DNA of 64,000 nucleotides from Pleodorina starrii (taxonomy: Eukaryota; Chlorophyta; Chlorophyceae; Chlamydomonadales; Volvocaceae), in assembly GCA_030267565.1 (NCBI GenBank), contig BRXU01000031.1, forward strand, positions 310,001 through 374,000, written 5' to 3'. The notes below the pieces were generated by a model. The model saw only the letters and a program-made list of their open reading frames with translations. It ran no database searches and had not been told where the DNA came from. Positions 31,543-44,500 of this stretch are shown one piece after another (within the stretch, counting starts at the first letter, position 1; each line of letters starts with the position of its first letter). Position numbers and translations under genes: made by a program.

Positions 31543-34500
31543 TCACTGCATGGCCGCCTCCTGCTCATGCTCGTGCTCGTCCTCGTCGATCGAAAACATC
31601 TCACCGGCGCTCATGGCCACCGGGTTCAGCGGCGCCGGGCCGCCGGGGCCGCTGCCGTCGGGGTTGACGCTGTTGCGCCAGCGGCGGTACCGCACCGCCA
31701 GCTTGTCGTACGGCGCCGGGTTCGACCAGGTGTTGCCGCCACGCAGCAGCCGGTCCTGCTGCCCCAGCACAAGCACCAAATCCTCTCCCAGCACCTGAGC
31801 CGCCACCTGCTTCCAGACCTTGTCAATGAACGGCACGTAGCGCATCCAGGGCAAGAAGTCCAGGCTCATGCGGTACAGCAGCCGCGTGTGGCCCTTCTTG
31901 GCCGGCATGCACACGTGCAGCTGGTGCAGGTGGTTCTTGCACTGCGCCGCCGTCACGCCGCGCATGATCTTGCCCGGCTGCGCCAGGCCAATGGTGGAGA
32001 GGACCATGCAGGGCGGCTGGAAGGCCATGTCGATGGGGTAGGGGTCCCAGTAGCCCGACAGCAGCTTGCTGGTGTGGAACTTGACAAAGTCCGGGACCGG
32101 CCAGCCGCGCGCAAAGGTGGTGGTGTGGGTGAAGGGCGCGTGGGCCAAGTCCAGCAGGTTCTCCATCAGCAGTCCGTGCTCCACGGGGACATCCACCATG
32201 ATCTCGGCGTGGATCTGAAAGCCCTCCGGAGGCCGGGCAAAGTCGGGAAGCGTCTGGGGCAGAAGGAAAGGGGGGGGAGGGCGTTGCTGTTGCTGAGCTG
32301 GTGGTGGTGGTCGTGGTGGTGGTGGCGGTGCGGAGGTGTGAAAGCGGTGAAGAGCACTACGGAAACGAAGACAGAGCGCAAACGGAGCAGCGCACAAGCG
32401 AGAGAATCAGAGAAAGCACGTCGCCGCACGTCGCCGCACCCACCCACCTGCGCCGGCAGTCCGTCGCCGGGCCACACCCAGACGAAGCCGTCCTTCTCGG
32501 CGCAGGGCAGCGCCGACACGCCCACGTTGCGGCAGTGGGGCGTGGAGGGCATCTTGGTGCAGTGGCCGTCGCCGTTGAACTCCCAGCCGTGGTACGGGCA
32601 GACCACCTGACCCTCCACCACCTGCACCACCACCACCACGGAGGGCACAGAGGGCCCACAATGGATGACGTCAGGTGACGTGACGTGACGGGGATCCGAA
32701 ACCCCAAGATCTGAAATCCCAGGACACGTAACACCAGGACCCAAAGCTTGCGAGAGCCCTCGCCGAATCCAATCCTAGAACCTCCGGTCTCCGAGCCGAC
32801 CCCGCGCCACACATCACGCCTAACAGCCCCACAGCCTCCCACAGCCCCACAGCCCCCCGCACGCACCCACGCACCTTGCCTAGCGACAGCGGGCAGGCCC
32901 GGTGCGCGCACTGGTCCTTGATGCATGCCGGCTGCCCCTTCTCGTCCCGGAACAGGACCCACGGCTCTCCGAACAGCTCAAAGGGAACCAGCGTGTCCTT
33001 GCTCAGCTTCTGCACGGCGCCGAATGCGGTGCAGACAGGTAACGACGAGATCAGACGGGATGCCAACCCGGGGGAGCGAGCGCCGCAGCACGGGAGGGAG
33101 AGGGGCTCGCGCACACTTTTCAGGGGCTAGAATACAAGCAGGATGCTCAGGGAGACCGCATCGTGGCCGCTGTGAGGGAAAGAAGCTCTCTACTCCTTCG
33201 ACGGTTTTCCCGCGTTCCCGCGTTCCCGAATCGCAGGTAGCCCTCCGGTGGTTCCGGACTCGCAGCACACGCACAGTTGCATTACGGGTCGCGGTGGTTC
33301 TGCCCACCCATGCACACATCAGTCACGGGCCCAACTGCCGCCACGGATCAGCGGTCGGATCAGCGCTGACCCCAGACGGCCGCCGCGAAACCCCAGCCAC
33401 CGCGTCCCGCACCCTTCGCGGTCGGCAGCGCCAGCAGCACTCACCCACCCCTCCCCAACCCCGCGCCGTCGAGGCCCCGCACCACCCTCCCACGAAACCC
33501 ACCCAGCCCGCCCACCCCAGCTACGCTCTCACCGCCGAGAACTCCGCCGGGTACCAGAAGTTCCGCAGACCCGGCTCAAACTCCAGGCTGCTCTCCAGCC
33601 CACGACCGCGACGGATGGCGGCCTTGCTGCGGCGGCCCGGGGCGCCCACCGCCGCCGCGGTGGCAGAGCCGCCGCCGGGGGCGTAGCTGGTCGAGGGCGC
33701 CTCCGCCACCGCGGTCGCGGGGAGCACCTCCGTCGTGGTGGTGGCCGCGTCCGCCGCCTTCTTCCCCGCCTGGGAGATCACCGCTCCGGCAACCGTGTTC
33801 CGGACCTGGTGGTCCCGCTCCGCGACGCCGCGCACGCGCTCCAGGGCAACCTGATTCGGAGGAGCCGATTATTGATTGGCGCCGGAAAGGGAGCCAGGTC
33901 AGCGTGGCTACGCGTGACAGATTGGCAGCCTCTTGCTGTGCGGGGCAAGCTGCGCAATGCAGAAGCCCTGTGTAGCGGATGTGTGGCCCTGACCCTGTCT
34001 CTCCAACAGCCGCAATCACCACCTAGCCCTCCCACAGCTGCTCCTCTTCGCACACCCGACGTGAGGGCCACGGCGATCGCCCGCGCCAGGGGCCACCATC
34101 CTGCTTGCGATGGGCCTCGGAAAGGGCCCTACCGGCTGGGTTCTGGGGTCTCTCACCGGGGCCCTGCCAGGCGACACTCACCGCCTCCGCCTTCAGCTCG
34201 TTCACGCGGTTCAGATTCTGCTGCACGCGCGCCTGGGTGAGCTTCAGCCGCTCCTGCGCCTCCTGGACCTGGCTCTGCAACATCTGCAACTGCTCCCGCA
34301 AATCGCCCACAGCGGTCCGCTCACGCGCCTCCTCGGTCAACGCCTCCTCAACCTTGCAAAATGCAACATGGGGACGGGAAAGGATTCGTTGTTGAAATGC
34401 CGGTATGCCGCGGGCCAGCGGTTCCCAACATCGCTTCGTTCGCGACAGTCGTTGTAGGGAATGTCGCGATAAATCTTACTCGCGACGGTGTGCCTCAATA

Positions 34501-35032
34501 CCGGACAAAGTGTAACGCAAGATATGGATATCAGGATAGCTGAAAGGGCTTTGTGGCGCGGCCTGACCTTTCGGTTGGCCTCCTCGATCATGGCCAGTGT
34601 CGCGGCAGCGTCCTGCTTCGTGACATACTCGAAAATGCGCTCCCAGTTCTTCCGGCGCTTACGCAGGTACTCGAGCTTTTGACGCGCCTGCCACGGCTCC
34701 AAGCGCCCAGCAAGGCGCTCATTGAGCACCGCGAGCTCCAACAGCTCGTCGAGCTGACGGGTATCCTTTGTCCGGACGCGGACGCGCGGCACTGCCTCAA
34801 GCCAGTCCAGGTTCAGCTTGTGAATACCACCAAAGTGCTTGCCATAACGCCGAAATTTGGCTTCCGGGTCCTCAACGATAGCGGGCGCTGCTGGACGCTG
34901 CTCTGCGCTTCCCGCAAGCGATTGCTGCTGCGCTGACGCATAGACCTTGACTCCAGTGCGAACGGCAGTCCCACTGCTGCGTGTGCTGCCGCGGCAGCTT
35001 GCAGCTTTGTGCTGATACGTCGCTGGGAGCAT
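31543..35032 (-). CDS. CAO: Chlorophyllide a oxygenase, chloroplastic
   Basis: Makes chlorophyll b by oxidising the C7 methyl of chlorophyllide a to formyl in the plastid. Six exons, all joined in phase 0: 35032-34568, 34352-34182, 33850-33533, 33009-32875, 32621-32448, 32253-31543; 657 residues. The N-terminus ([20 protein letters not shown], then VKVYASA) is a plastid transit peptide with a typical V-x-A cleavage site. Residues about 50-215 form the N-terminal regulatory region with coiled-coil character ([20 protein letters not shown]). A variable Ala/Thr-rich linker follows (about 220-300). The catalytic part has the Rieske ligands CAHRACPL and CPYHGW, split between exons 4 and 5, and the mononuclear-iron motif [13 protein letters not shown] (N-x2-D-x2-H-x4-H). 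The end is acidic ([14 protein letters not shown]). Nothing appears broken. Presence of CAO supports a chlorophyll a/b green lineage. Confidence 0.97.
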
Positions 35033-36340
35033 CGCGCCGCTCTTATGCTCACCGCACGCGCGTCTGCTAGAGAGGCAACTTCAGCTAAAGATATACTCCT
35101 ATCACAGGTGTATGTGGTTGCGTGTGGCCGGCGGACGCCTTTGGCATACCATAAACAATAGTGCAAGACTGCAAGTGAAGTTGCCCCTAAGATGACGCGG
35201 AGGTGGTCGGCGTAGCGGGACAGCTGTAACACGTAACAGCCGGTACCACGGTAACTGGCCCTGAGGAAGCAGGTACTCTCATACCGCGGGTACGGCGTAT
35301 CGGCCTTTTGGGTCGCCCAAAGATCTGAGGCTTCTCCGTGCCTTCATGAAATTCGAAGCATTTCCTGAAGATACCTCGCATACTTACGTCTAAAAGCTGA
35401 CGGTCATAGCGGGCTACAATGCCCGGATCAAAAGCATTACCTAACGCTAATCTCAACCTGTGCACGCAAATTCTTGCGGTCCCGGTGCTGCCAATACAAT
35501 TGATATTTGCTGCAGAATTGTTTCATGCAATCTCCCTGTCGATCGGTCACCGCATATGATCCCGACACGGCATTGCGCGCGCCGGCATGCAGACGCACGC
35601 CAAATTATTATAAAAGCTATGGAGGCATTATCTCTTGTTGACTCGCCGACAATATGCAAACAGCATTTGTCGGAAGGTGCACTGTCCCCCGACGAGTCCC
35701 TTGGCCCATGGTACAAGCGACATACAGCGCTAACGAAGGTCTGACCGGCAGTGCACTTGATCGTGTCCAAACTGTTTGCAAAAGAGCGGCAGCTGAAATA
35801 TAATGCGCAATTCTGTGTCGGTTGACCGGCACAGAAACAGTGAACCTGCTCGCCTGCTTTGCATGATCTCGTGCGTCTGGCCGCTTGGATCAGCAGTATC
35901 GTGCGTCGTCACACAAATCGCCGAAGAGCGGCACGTGCATAGTCGTGCATGGCCAGTTGGCCACGCTGCTTCAGGTCATGCCTCACAGAATCCTCTTCCG
36001 TTTCGCCCTGCGCTCCAACGCCTGCGCCGGCACGGCGCTTCTCAAAATCCCACGTATTCGGCTGCCGTTCCGCCTGTACCTGGACCGCATGCGCCTCATG
36101 GCCGTATCCGACATAAAGGAGTTTCTGCAAAGGGTACCCCACGAAAGAAGCGCATCAAGGTTCACGAAACCCCATGGCCCTACATTCGCTTCCCGGAATG
36201 TACGCACACCGCCATGCCTTGATTACACATGGAATGGGGCGGCCCACGCCCGACACCTCCAGTCCAGTGTTTCCGACACGCCAGTGACCGCTGCGTCCTA
36301 CGTCGGCTGTCCTGGTGTCACGCCGCCGAGGTTATGCTGG
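35033..36340. other. CAO upstream region
   Basis: It holds the CAO promoter and 5' UTR. No coding potential is evident; short frames on both strands lack domains. I found no clear TATA box or recognisable light-response element by eye. Confidence 0.5.
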
Positions 36341-37588
36341 ATTTACATGACACGTTACGTTATCACTTTACAGGAAACGTGGTCAGTTCGCATTGGGGTA
36401 ACGGGTCCGTTACACGTTACGTGGCCAAAAAGTCTAACGTGGCCCCAGGGGGGGGTGTAATTGACCCAACGTTGACCCCTCGCCCCGTTACAGCCAGTAC
36501 AACCTCATTTTAGCATAGTTTTGATTTCCTTCAAGACCAATCGTTCAGTTATGTCATACACTTGGTATCGTCGGCGATCTCCATCGCGCTCCCACTGCGA
36601 ACTTCTCGCCAAACATACTACCCCGGTACGTGACGAAGGGCAACTCCACACAAGCGCAGCGGCAGCAGAGCACTGCTCCCATGCACTATGCTCAAGCCAG
36701 GCATGTGTCCGGAATCAAGGCTCCCACGTGTCATGCTGAGTATCGCGTCATCATGTATCACCGAATTGTTTTTCAAATCTGCAACATAGCGCGCGAGCTC
36801 GAAGAGTGCTATATCACGCACGGCCTTGATGTCCTCTGCTTGTTTCATGCAATCCCGTGGTACGCGTATTTGCTCAGAGAATTGCGTGGTCATGCCCATT
36901 TATGAATAGCTGCCTAAGTGACCAAAGCTGCTGGGGCACATATAACGAACCGATACAAGGCCAGGCAGTTATGTGGTAGGCTTTTATGATAAGTGCGCGG
37001 GAACAGCGCTGGAGAATGCGTGCCGTACTATTTTCCAAAATAGTACGACCTACAAGCGCACCGGTCCCTCACCACGGTCGGCAGCTTGGCACTCCCGAAT
37101 GAGTTTCGCTGCCGGCTAGTTCTGCATAAAGTCAACTTGGATCTTGACAAGGCGCTGCTGCTTCTCGACAAGACACAGTGGTCGGTCAGGCCGAGCTTCC
37201 GAGAGCCATGCCGACGCCGCGCAGGGCCGGCCGCGGTCGCAGCCGCTCGCCGATGCCGCACAACTTTAGTATAATCAATATGCAAACAATGAGCGCGATG
37301 AGACCGCCATCGAGGGCTTGGCGTACTCTGAGAACGAGCTCTCGCGCGATGAGGCCGACCTCGGCGCGTCGGGTTCCATTATGGGCAACGACGCTCGCAG
37401 GCTTCGTCCTAAGGGTTTCATCGTGCTGGAGTGATATGCCATGGGCGCTTTGACGTTACCGCCTCAAAACATAGTGTGTACGGACCTCGCGCCAACAGAG
37501 GTAACGTCCCCAAAACAGCCCATGTAAATTGGGATCCGTTTGGCCACTTTACATGTAAACGTGAGGTAACGTAACGTGTCATGTAAAT
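36341..37588. mobile_element. Probable non-autonomous DNA transposon (terminal inverted repeats)
   Basis: Positions 36341-36362 and 37567-37588 are a perfect 22-bp inverted repeat (core ACATGACACGTTACG). Similarity continues inward with small gaps (TCACTTTACAGGAAACGTGG against CCTCACGTTTACATGTAAAG; GTGGCCAAA on both sides). Subterminal CATGTAAATTGG occurs twice at the right end and a TTTACATGTAAA palindrome near 37549. Inside there is no transposase-like frame, so a MITE-like or deleted element is likely. The true outer ends and target-site duplication were not found; faint similarity (GTTAT) extends 10-15 bp outward. Confidence 0.65.
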
Positions 37589-37698
37589 TGGCTATAACAT
37601 ACATCCCGAGGAAACAGATAACGCAACCCCAAAACACGCGCGCGGGGGCACGCGAGTCCCACATCCTTTCCCCTTCACCCCCATGTAGGATGCGAGAG

Positions 37699-37703
37699 TT
37701 ACA
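37699..37703 (-). terminator. Candidate polyadenylation signal TGTAA of the sacsin-like gene
   Basis: On the minus strand TGTAA lies 683 nt after the sacsin-like stop codon. TGTAA is the usual volvocine signal, and this spacing is ordinary for a 3' UTR in that group. Cleavage would be expected 10-20 nt further on, about 37685, just short of the transposon-like element. Confidence 0.5.
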
Positions 37704-38246
37704 ATGAGGGACCACTAGGGTCCTGCGCTGGCGCATTCTGAGTCAACTCAGAACCTCACGGGCCTGCCGACTGCAGACCAGCACCCTCCCTCGTGTCCGC
37801 TCATCATTGAGGGGGGGTTGGTCCCATGGGACCCACCGGCGGTTAGTGCTAGGGCACTGCCTACTGTGGCAGCCTGGCACGGATATGGCCGTTCGCGTCC
37901 GTGTGGAGGAAAGGGTGGGTGCTTGGGACATCATCCCAGTTCGCGCGGGCGTCTCTAACGAGCGCAAAACAGCGCAGGCGCTCCCAAAAAGCTGTAGCCC
38001 CAATGTAGCCCCAATGCCACAACCCCATTTGTCCCATGTGGCCGAGAAGCCCTCACTCATCTTCCCAGCTACCCCTCTCCCCATTTGTACACTTGCACAC
38101 GGCCAGGCGCCTTCCATTCCAATCAAAACTTGAAAGCCACCACCCTGGCCACTACTCCCACGATGCCACCCTACCCTACCCTATCCTACCCCCTAACCAC
38201 ATCGCATCACGCCACGCGCATCACGCCAAGCGCTATCGACCTCCGC

Positions 38247-38290
38247 CCCAGTCCAGTCCAGTCCAGTCCAGTCCAGTTCAGTCCAATCCA
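38247..38290. repeat. GTCCA pentanucleotide repeat in the predicted 3' UTR
   Basis: About eight units of gtcca, the last ones degenerate, lie about 100-140 nt downstream of the sacsin-like stop codon. Confidence 0.9.
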
Positions 38291-38385
38291 GCCCGGTCCT
38301 CCTCTCCTCCCCTCCCTTCCTCCTTCGCCACACCCTCCCAGCCCCACAACTCCCGCTCCGCCGCCTCCGCCTCCGCCGTGGCGCC

Positions 38386-38595
38386 TCACGCCCGGTACAG
38401 TCGCAGCAGCGACTGGCTGGGCTTGCGGCAGACGGGGCAGCGGTTGGAGGCGGTGGCGGAGGCGCAGCGCGCACAGATGGTGTGTCCGCAGCCCGTGTAG
38501 GCGCTGTCCACATCGCGACTGAAGCAGATCTTGCACTGCCAGGCGCCGCGCGCGTTCTCCGCCTCGCTGGCGCTGGAGGCGGCCTCGCGCTTGGC
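38386..38595 (-). other. C3HC4 RING finger, last exon
   Basis: The last exon encodes [15 protein letters not shown], then [10 protein letters not shown] and CPVCRKP, and ends LLRLYRA. Ligand spacing is C-x2-C-x11-C-x-H-x2-C-x2-C-x8-C-x2-C, a complete C3HC4 RING. It implies E3 ubiquitin ligase activity by family knowledge. The preceding exon (39170-38822) has an Ala-rich stretch and a coiled coil ([14 protein letters not shown]). Confidence 0.95.
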
Positions 38596-41500
38596 CTGGG
38601 CGTGCGTTGGGTGGGTATAAAGAAAAAATCGTTGGGTGGGATGTGGGATAAGAGAAAAAAATACCGCAGCGGGGGGGTTAGTGGGCGTGGAGTGCGAGTG
38701 CCGGGTGAGTTCGGGAGGGGGAGGGTTCAGCGCCAGGGAGCGGGGCGTCCAGTGCCGGGTGTCCCAGCGGGAGTACGCAGGCGAGGCGCAAGATGGCTGA
38801 CCGCTCGCCCAACCGCCGTACCTGCGCCAACTGCTCCTGCACCTCGGTCAGCTTCTCCTGCAGCGTCGCCACCCGCCCCATCAGCTGCCCCGCCGCCGGA
38901 TCCATCGGCAGCCCCGCCGCCGCCATCACGTCACGAACCGCCGCCAGCATCTCCCGCGCGCTCACAGGACCCAAATCGGCGCCGGCAGCCGCCGCCGCCG
39001 CCGGCGCGGCACCGCCAGGAGAGCGACTGGAGGAGGCAGCGGCGCCGTCGCCGCCGCCGTCAGCGGCGGCGGCGGCGGCCTTTGCGGCGAGAGGATCCGA
39101 GGGCGCGGCAGCGGCGGCGGCGGACGGTGCGGTGGCGTCGTCTCGGGGCGCTGCGTCGGCGAAGGCGCTCCTGTCATACGGGTACGGCAACATAGGGCCG
39201 GTGCGCATTAGGTTTGGTTGTGCGTGCCTGATCCCGCGCGGCGCTGGCTACGAGTTACAAGTTGCGCACACACACACATGCGTGCGGGGGTGTCCGTAAA
39301 CGCCAGGGGAGGGGGAGGGCCATGGACGGCAGGCAGACGGACCGTCGGGCGGTGGTTGTTGTGTGGGAAGCTGCCGGGGCGCGACATACGGTGGCGCGGG
39401 GGCTTAGGGTTTGCGAGACTGCTCCTCTCTGCTGATGCCAGCTGAGAGTAGCCACGCAGCTACGCTGCACGCCAACCTACACGCCAAGGCGCCGCCCACA
39501 GCAAGCGAGAAAGCATAGGGATTTGCACGCTTTTCCCATCCCCTCTCCACCGCATCTGCCCCACGCCGACCCATCCGCCCTCCTCGCCCTCTTCCCTCCT
39601 CGCCTGCAGCCGATACTGCAGCCTTTCCGCGACCGGCCGCCCTCCCTCCCCAGCGGGCCCAGCAGCCCAGCACCATGTCCCCACCCGCTCCCCGCTCCCC
39701 GCCGCCCCGCTCCCCGCCGCCCCGCTCCCCGCCGCCCCCCTCCCCGCGTCTCACCTGAAGCAAAAGACCTGCGTCGACATCAGGTGCTGCACCACCCCCG
39801 GCTCCACCTCCACCAACACCCGGTGAACACCACCACCACCACCACCACCACCACCAGCCGCTGACTCCGAGGGGCCGGCGCAATGCGCCGCCACGCGGCC
39901 ATAGCACATGCCGCCGCCCGGCGGCGCCTCCGGCGCCGCCGCCACGCCGCCGCCGGCGTGCAGCCGCCGCTCCGCGGCGGCTGCGGCGGCGGCAGCCGCC
40001 ACCGCCGCCGGCACCGCCGCCGCCGCCGCGGCGGCGGCGGCTGCACGCTGGTACGCCACCAGCTCCCCCGCGCAGTACCGCCGCAGCGGCTTGAGCTGCA
40101 GCAGCGCGGCGTCGGCGGGCAGCAGCGGCGCGCCGGGCGTGCCGGCCTGCGCCGCCGTCTCCAGTCCGGCGTCGAAGCCGCCCGGCAGCAGCACCGGCTG
40201 CAGCGCCGCCAGCTCCCCGGGCGGGGTGGTGAAGAGCGGCTGCAGCGGCAGCACAACGGGACTACCCAACACGCGACTCACGACACTGGACAGCAGCCAG
40301 GAGATCGGCAGGTGAGGCGGCGGCTCTGCGATGAAGATCCGGCCAGATCCGAAACCAGATCCGGGCTGGGATGGCGGCGGCGGCGGAGCCGCCGCCGCCG
40401 CCGTCGCCGCCGCTGGCGCGGCGGCGGCGGCGGCGGCGGATTCGACAAAGTCGAAGGCGACGCGGGAAGCCTCCGCCGCGGGCGATAGTGCGGCGCCGGT
40501 GGAGCGGAGGACGGCCGTGGTGCGCAAGCTGCGAACGAAGGTGAGCCGCGGCGCGGCGGCCCGCAGCGCGGCGGCGACCTCGTGGAGCGACCCGTGGGTC
40601 GGTGTCGTCAGGCCGCGTACCAGCGGCGCGTGCGAGCGCAGCAGCGAGTGGCAAGCGCTGATGAAGGCGGGGGAGGACAGCAGCGCGCGGGCGTCGCGGA
40701 GCGTGAGGCCCTGCGAACAAGGGACGAAGGGACGTCCCGACTTGGTTTCGGAGGTGGTTTCGGAGGTGGTTTCGGAGGAGGTTTCGGAGGCACCGGAGTT
40801 CCGATCATGCGAGGCGAGGCGAGGAAAGCCGATAGGAAGGGCAGCCAAGCTCACGGGATGTTTGCTGACCACCAGGTGCAGTGCCTGTGCACCGGCAGGC
40901 GTCCCTTTCCGTGCCCTCACCCCGCCACCCCCTCCGCCCTTCCGCCCCAAGTCCCCGAATCCTTCCCTCTTCCCCCCGATCCCCCACCTGGATCTGCTCC
41001 ACCGGCTCCAGGGGATGCCCCGGATCCAGCCGCTCCTCCGCCACGTCAGCCAGGCGGGGGCAGCCCAGCCAGCGGGTGACCCCCTCCGGCAGGGCGGGAT
41101 GGGCCAACGTCAGCGCGCCGGGGTCAAGACGCCCCAGCAGCCGCCCCGCCGCGCCGCCGCCGCCGCCGCCCTCGCCCACACTCACGGCCGTGTGAGCGGG
41201 AACCAGCCTGGAGGGACGGGTGGAGGGGGATGGGTGGGAGAGGGGTTTAGGGGGTAACAGGAAAACACCGCAGCGGAGGGACGTAGGTGGTGGTGGTGGG
41301 CGGGCAGGTTAAGAAGAAGAAGAGCCGCAGCCAGGTGTGCCCCGCCGCCCGCCCCCGCCCCATCCCTCGGCCTCATCACCTGCCATCCGCCGCCAGCACC
41401 AGCAGCCTTCGCTCCCGGCGAACGGTCGCCAGGAAGGTCAGGTCGGCGGCACTGCCGCCCACCAGCGAGACGCCGCCGGGGCCCGCACCGCCGCCGCCGC

Positions 41501-44500
41501 CGCCGCCGGGGCCTGCGCCCACGCTGCCGCCCGCCCCGCCCAGCGCCGCCACGTGTATCAGCAGTCGCAGCACCGCGGCTCGCTGGTTGGGGCTGAGCGG
41601 CTTGGTGGGGCCCACGGAGGCCGCCAGGGAACGGAGCGACTCCACCAGGTCCTGGAGGGGGGGGGGGGAGGAGGGGCGGGTTGGGTTGGGTTGTGTAGAA
41701 ATGGGTGTGTTCAGTAGGTTGGTGTGTGGGGTTGGGGAAATGGCGGTAGGCGGTTAAGTTTGATGTCCCGCAGAGTGTCCGCCCTGCTGCTTTGCCCCTC
41801 CCTCCCTCTCCCTCCCTCCCTCCCCCCTCCCTCTCTGCCTTCCTGCCTCCATTCCCTCCCTCCCTCCCACCCTGTCCCTGTCCCTGTCTCCCCCTAGACG
41901 CCCACCTGCGCCCTCGGCTCGTCCTGCGCGCCCAGGCTCTTGAGCAGCGCCGTGAATGACGCCAGGGAGGGAGGCACCTCGAACGCGAACGGCGCGAAGT
42001 CCTCCTGCCGTGCAATCACCGATGGAAGCGGATGGGGGGGGGCGGCGGTGGCGGGGTAAGCAGCGAAGTAACCGAGCGCGGCGGGGGCGGCGGGAACGGA
42101 AGGGGCGGAGACGGGTGGGGGTCGGAAAGGGGACGATGGCACGCCACCAGTGACCAGTGACAAGACCGGAGGGATGCGCCGCATTATCTCCCGTACTTTT
42201 GTATACTACTGGGAAAATCAAGGTACTACAGTCGTACAGTGTACGTTTGAATAGTACTTCGTACTACTGGGCACTACTGTATACTACTGGGGTACTACTG
42301 TGTACTACAGGGAGCTACTGGGGTACTACTGTGTACTACAGGGAGCTACTGGGGTACTACTGTGTACTACAGGGAGCTACTGGGTACTACTGTGTACTAC
42401 AGGGAGCTACTGTGTACTACTGTGTACTACAGGGAGCTACTGTGTACTACTGTGTACTACAGGGAGCTACTGGGGTACTACTGTGTACGTACTACATATT
42501 CATTTGCGAAAAACATCGCGCACACGCACACATGCACACACAGCCCATGGTGCATGCAGTGCGCGTGCAATGACGGTCACGTCGGTGTCGGTGTCGGCCG
42601 CAGAGTCGCACCTTGAGCCGCACGTACAGCCGCCGCGGCGGCGCCAGCAGTGTCCCCCGGGCCACCGGAACGAACGCCACATCGCGCAGCTGAGCGGCCT
42701 GTGGGCATGTCGAGGAAACACGTGCAGCGGGGGGCGGTAGATAGAGTCAAGTATGACAGCCCGAAGAGGCAAAACTGACAAGGGCTGACAGACGTCGTAT
42801 GCATGAATGGATGCATGTAACTATGGATGCAGTATGACTGTATGAGCCGGGGGGGGGGGGGGGGGGGGCAGGGAGCCGGGGAGGGGGGGGACAGGGGCGG
42901 AAGGGGGCGCGTAATTGTGCCACCACCTCGATACGACCCCTTCGACTTGTCGCCGTTTCAGCTCCCAACCCATCCGCATTCCCGTCCCCAACCCCATCCC
43001 ACCGCCGTACCTTCTGCCCCGAGACACCCTCCCGGTCGAGGTACGACAGTACGGCACGGAATGCGTCCTCCACGCTGCCGGCGGAGGCGGGCCAGGCGCT
43101 GAGCGCCTCCTCGCCGCCGTCCAGCCCCACCTGCGGGCACGATTGGGTCGGGTTGGGTCAGGTCGGGTTGGGGCGGGTTGCGGCGGGTTGGGGCGGGTTG
43201 GAGCCCTGCTGCACACACACACACACACACACACACACGCATGCATAAAAACACGTAAAACACCGGGGGCCGACAGCCGCACCACACCTGTGCTGCTTGA
43301 CACGCAACACTGCCAACACACGTCGCTACACAGCCGCCCGTAAGGCCCCATCTGAAGCGCTGCTCTTCTTCACGTTCCGTAACCAAGTAGCGCACCACCA
43401 ACCCCAGTAGCACACCAACACAGGGCCACAGCAGCACACACAGCTGCCGCACTCTACACAAACACACATAGCACACACTCTACACAGCACACACATAGCA
43501 CACAGCAGACCGCACCAGCACGGCAGCACACAGCACCTGTCCCCCTACCCCAGCCCCCAGCAGCCTCTCACCCGTTTCAGGTGCGCCACCACTGCCGCCA
43601 GCGGGGGCGGTGAGCGCACCCTCAGCTGCCCCTGCCCCACCGCGGCGGGCACCTGCCTCTCCGCAGCCACCACCGGCAGCACCGACCACACCAGCGGCCA
43701 GTCGGATGCAGCGGCCGCGTCCGAGTACCTGTCAGGGCGTGGGGGGCGGTGGGGGGCAAAGAGAGGGGGGCCAAGAGGGGGGCGTAGGGAAAGCAGGCCT
43801 AGAAAAAGAAGCGAGCTGACTAATTGGAGGGAGAGGAGGTTGCGGCGGCGATTGTTAAAGGGTGTGGATCTGTTGAAGGGCGCCCTAGGGTGTGTCGGTG
43901 GGAAAGGCGGCCCCCGTGGCAGTGAAACCCCAAACCGCCCAAACCCCCAACACCTCTCCCCACCCCCTCTCCCCCCCCCACCCACCTGGTGAGCACCTGC
44001 CTCGCCCTCCTGCTGCCCGGCAGCCCCAGAGAGGCAGGCACGAACGCCACTCGCGCCAGTGCCGCCCACCACTCCCGCCCGCCATTCCCGGCCAGTGTGG
44101 GCCCCTGCGGCCCCGCCAGCTGCCCCACCAGCTGCTCGGCGGCCGCAGTCACCTTGGCGCGGGCACCCGCCACCGGGGGAGGAACCTCGGAGGCGCCGTT
44201 GGCCAGGAAGGGATCTGCCGGGATGAGGAATGGGGGGCCGGGGGGGCGGGGGGCGGGGCGGCGGAGCGAGGAGGCCCGCAAAGCGTCGATGCGTCAGCGG
44301 CGTGATGACATCTGAGCTGGCATTTTTACCAGCTCTTTCACCTCCTAGTGCTTCCCAACGCCCGCCACCCCCCTCCAAACACAGGCCTACACACGCATCA
44401 CCCAAGCCGCCACCACCCAAACACCCTTCACCCCCCCTCACCCTTGCTCCTATTACCCCCCCCTCCCCCCACCAAAACCCCCGCCTCACCCTCCAGGTCC

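Noticed and set aside
38386..41207. DnaJ or HEPN domain at the end, as in animal sacsin
   Set aside because: No HPD motif or HEPN pattern was seen; the end is a RING finger.
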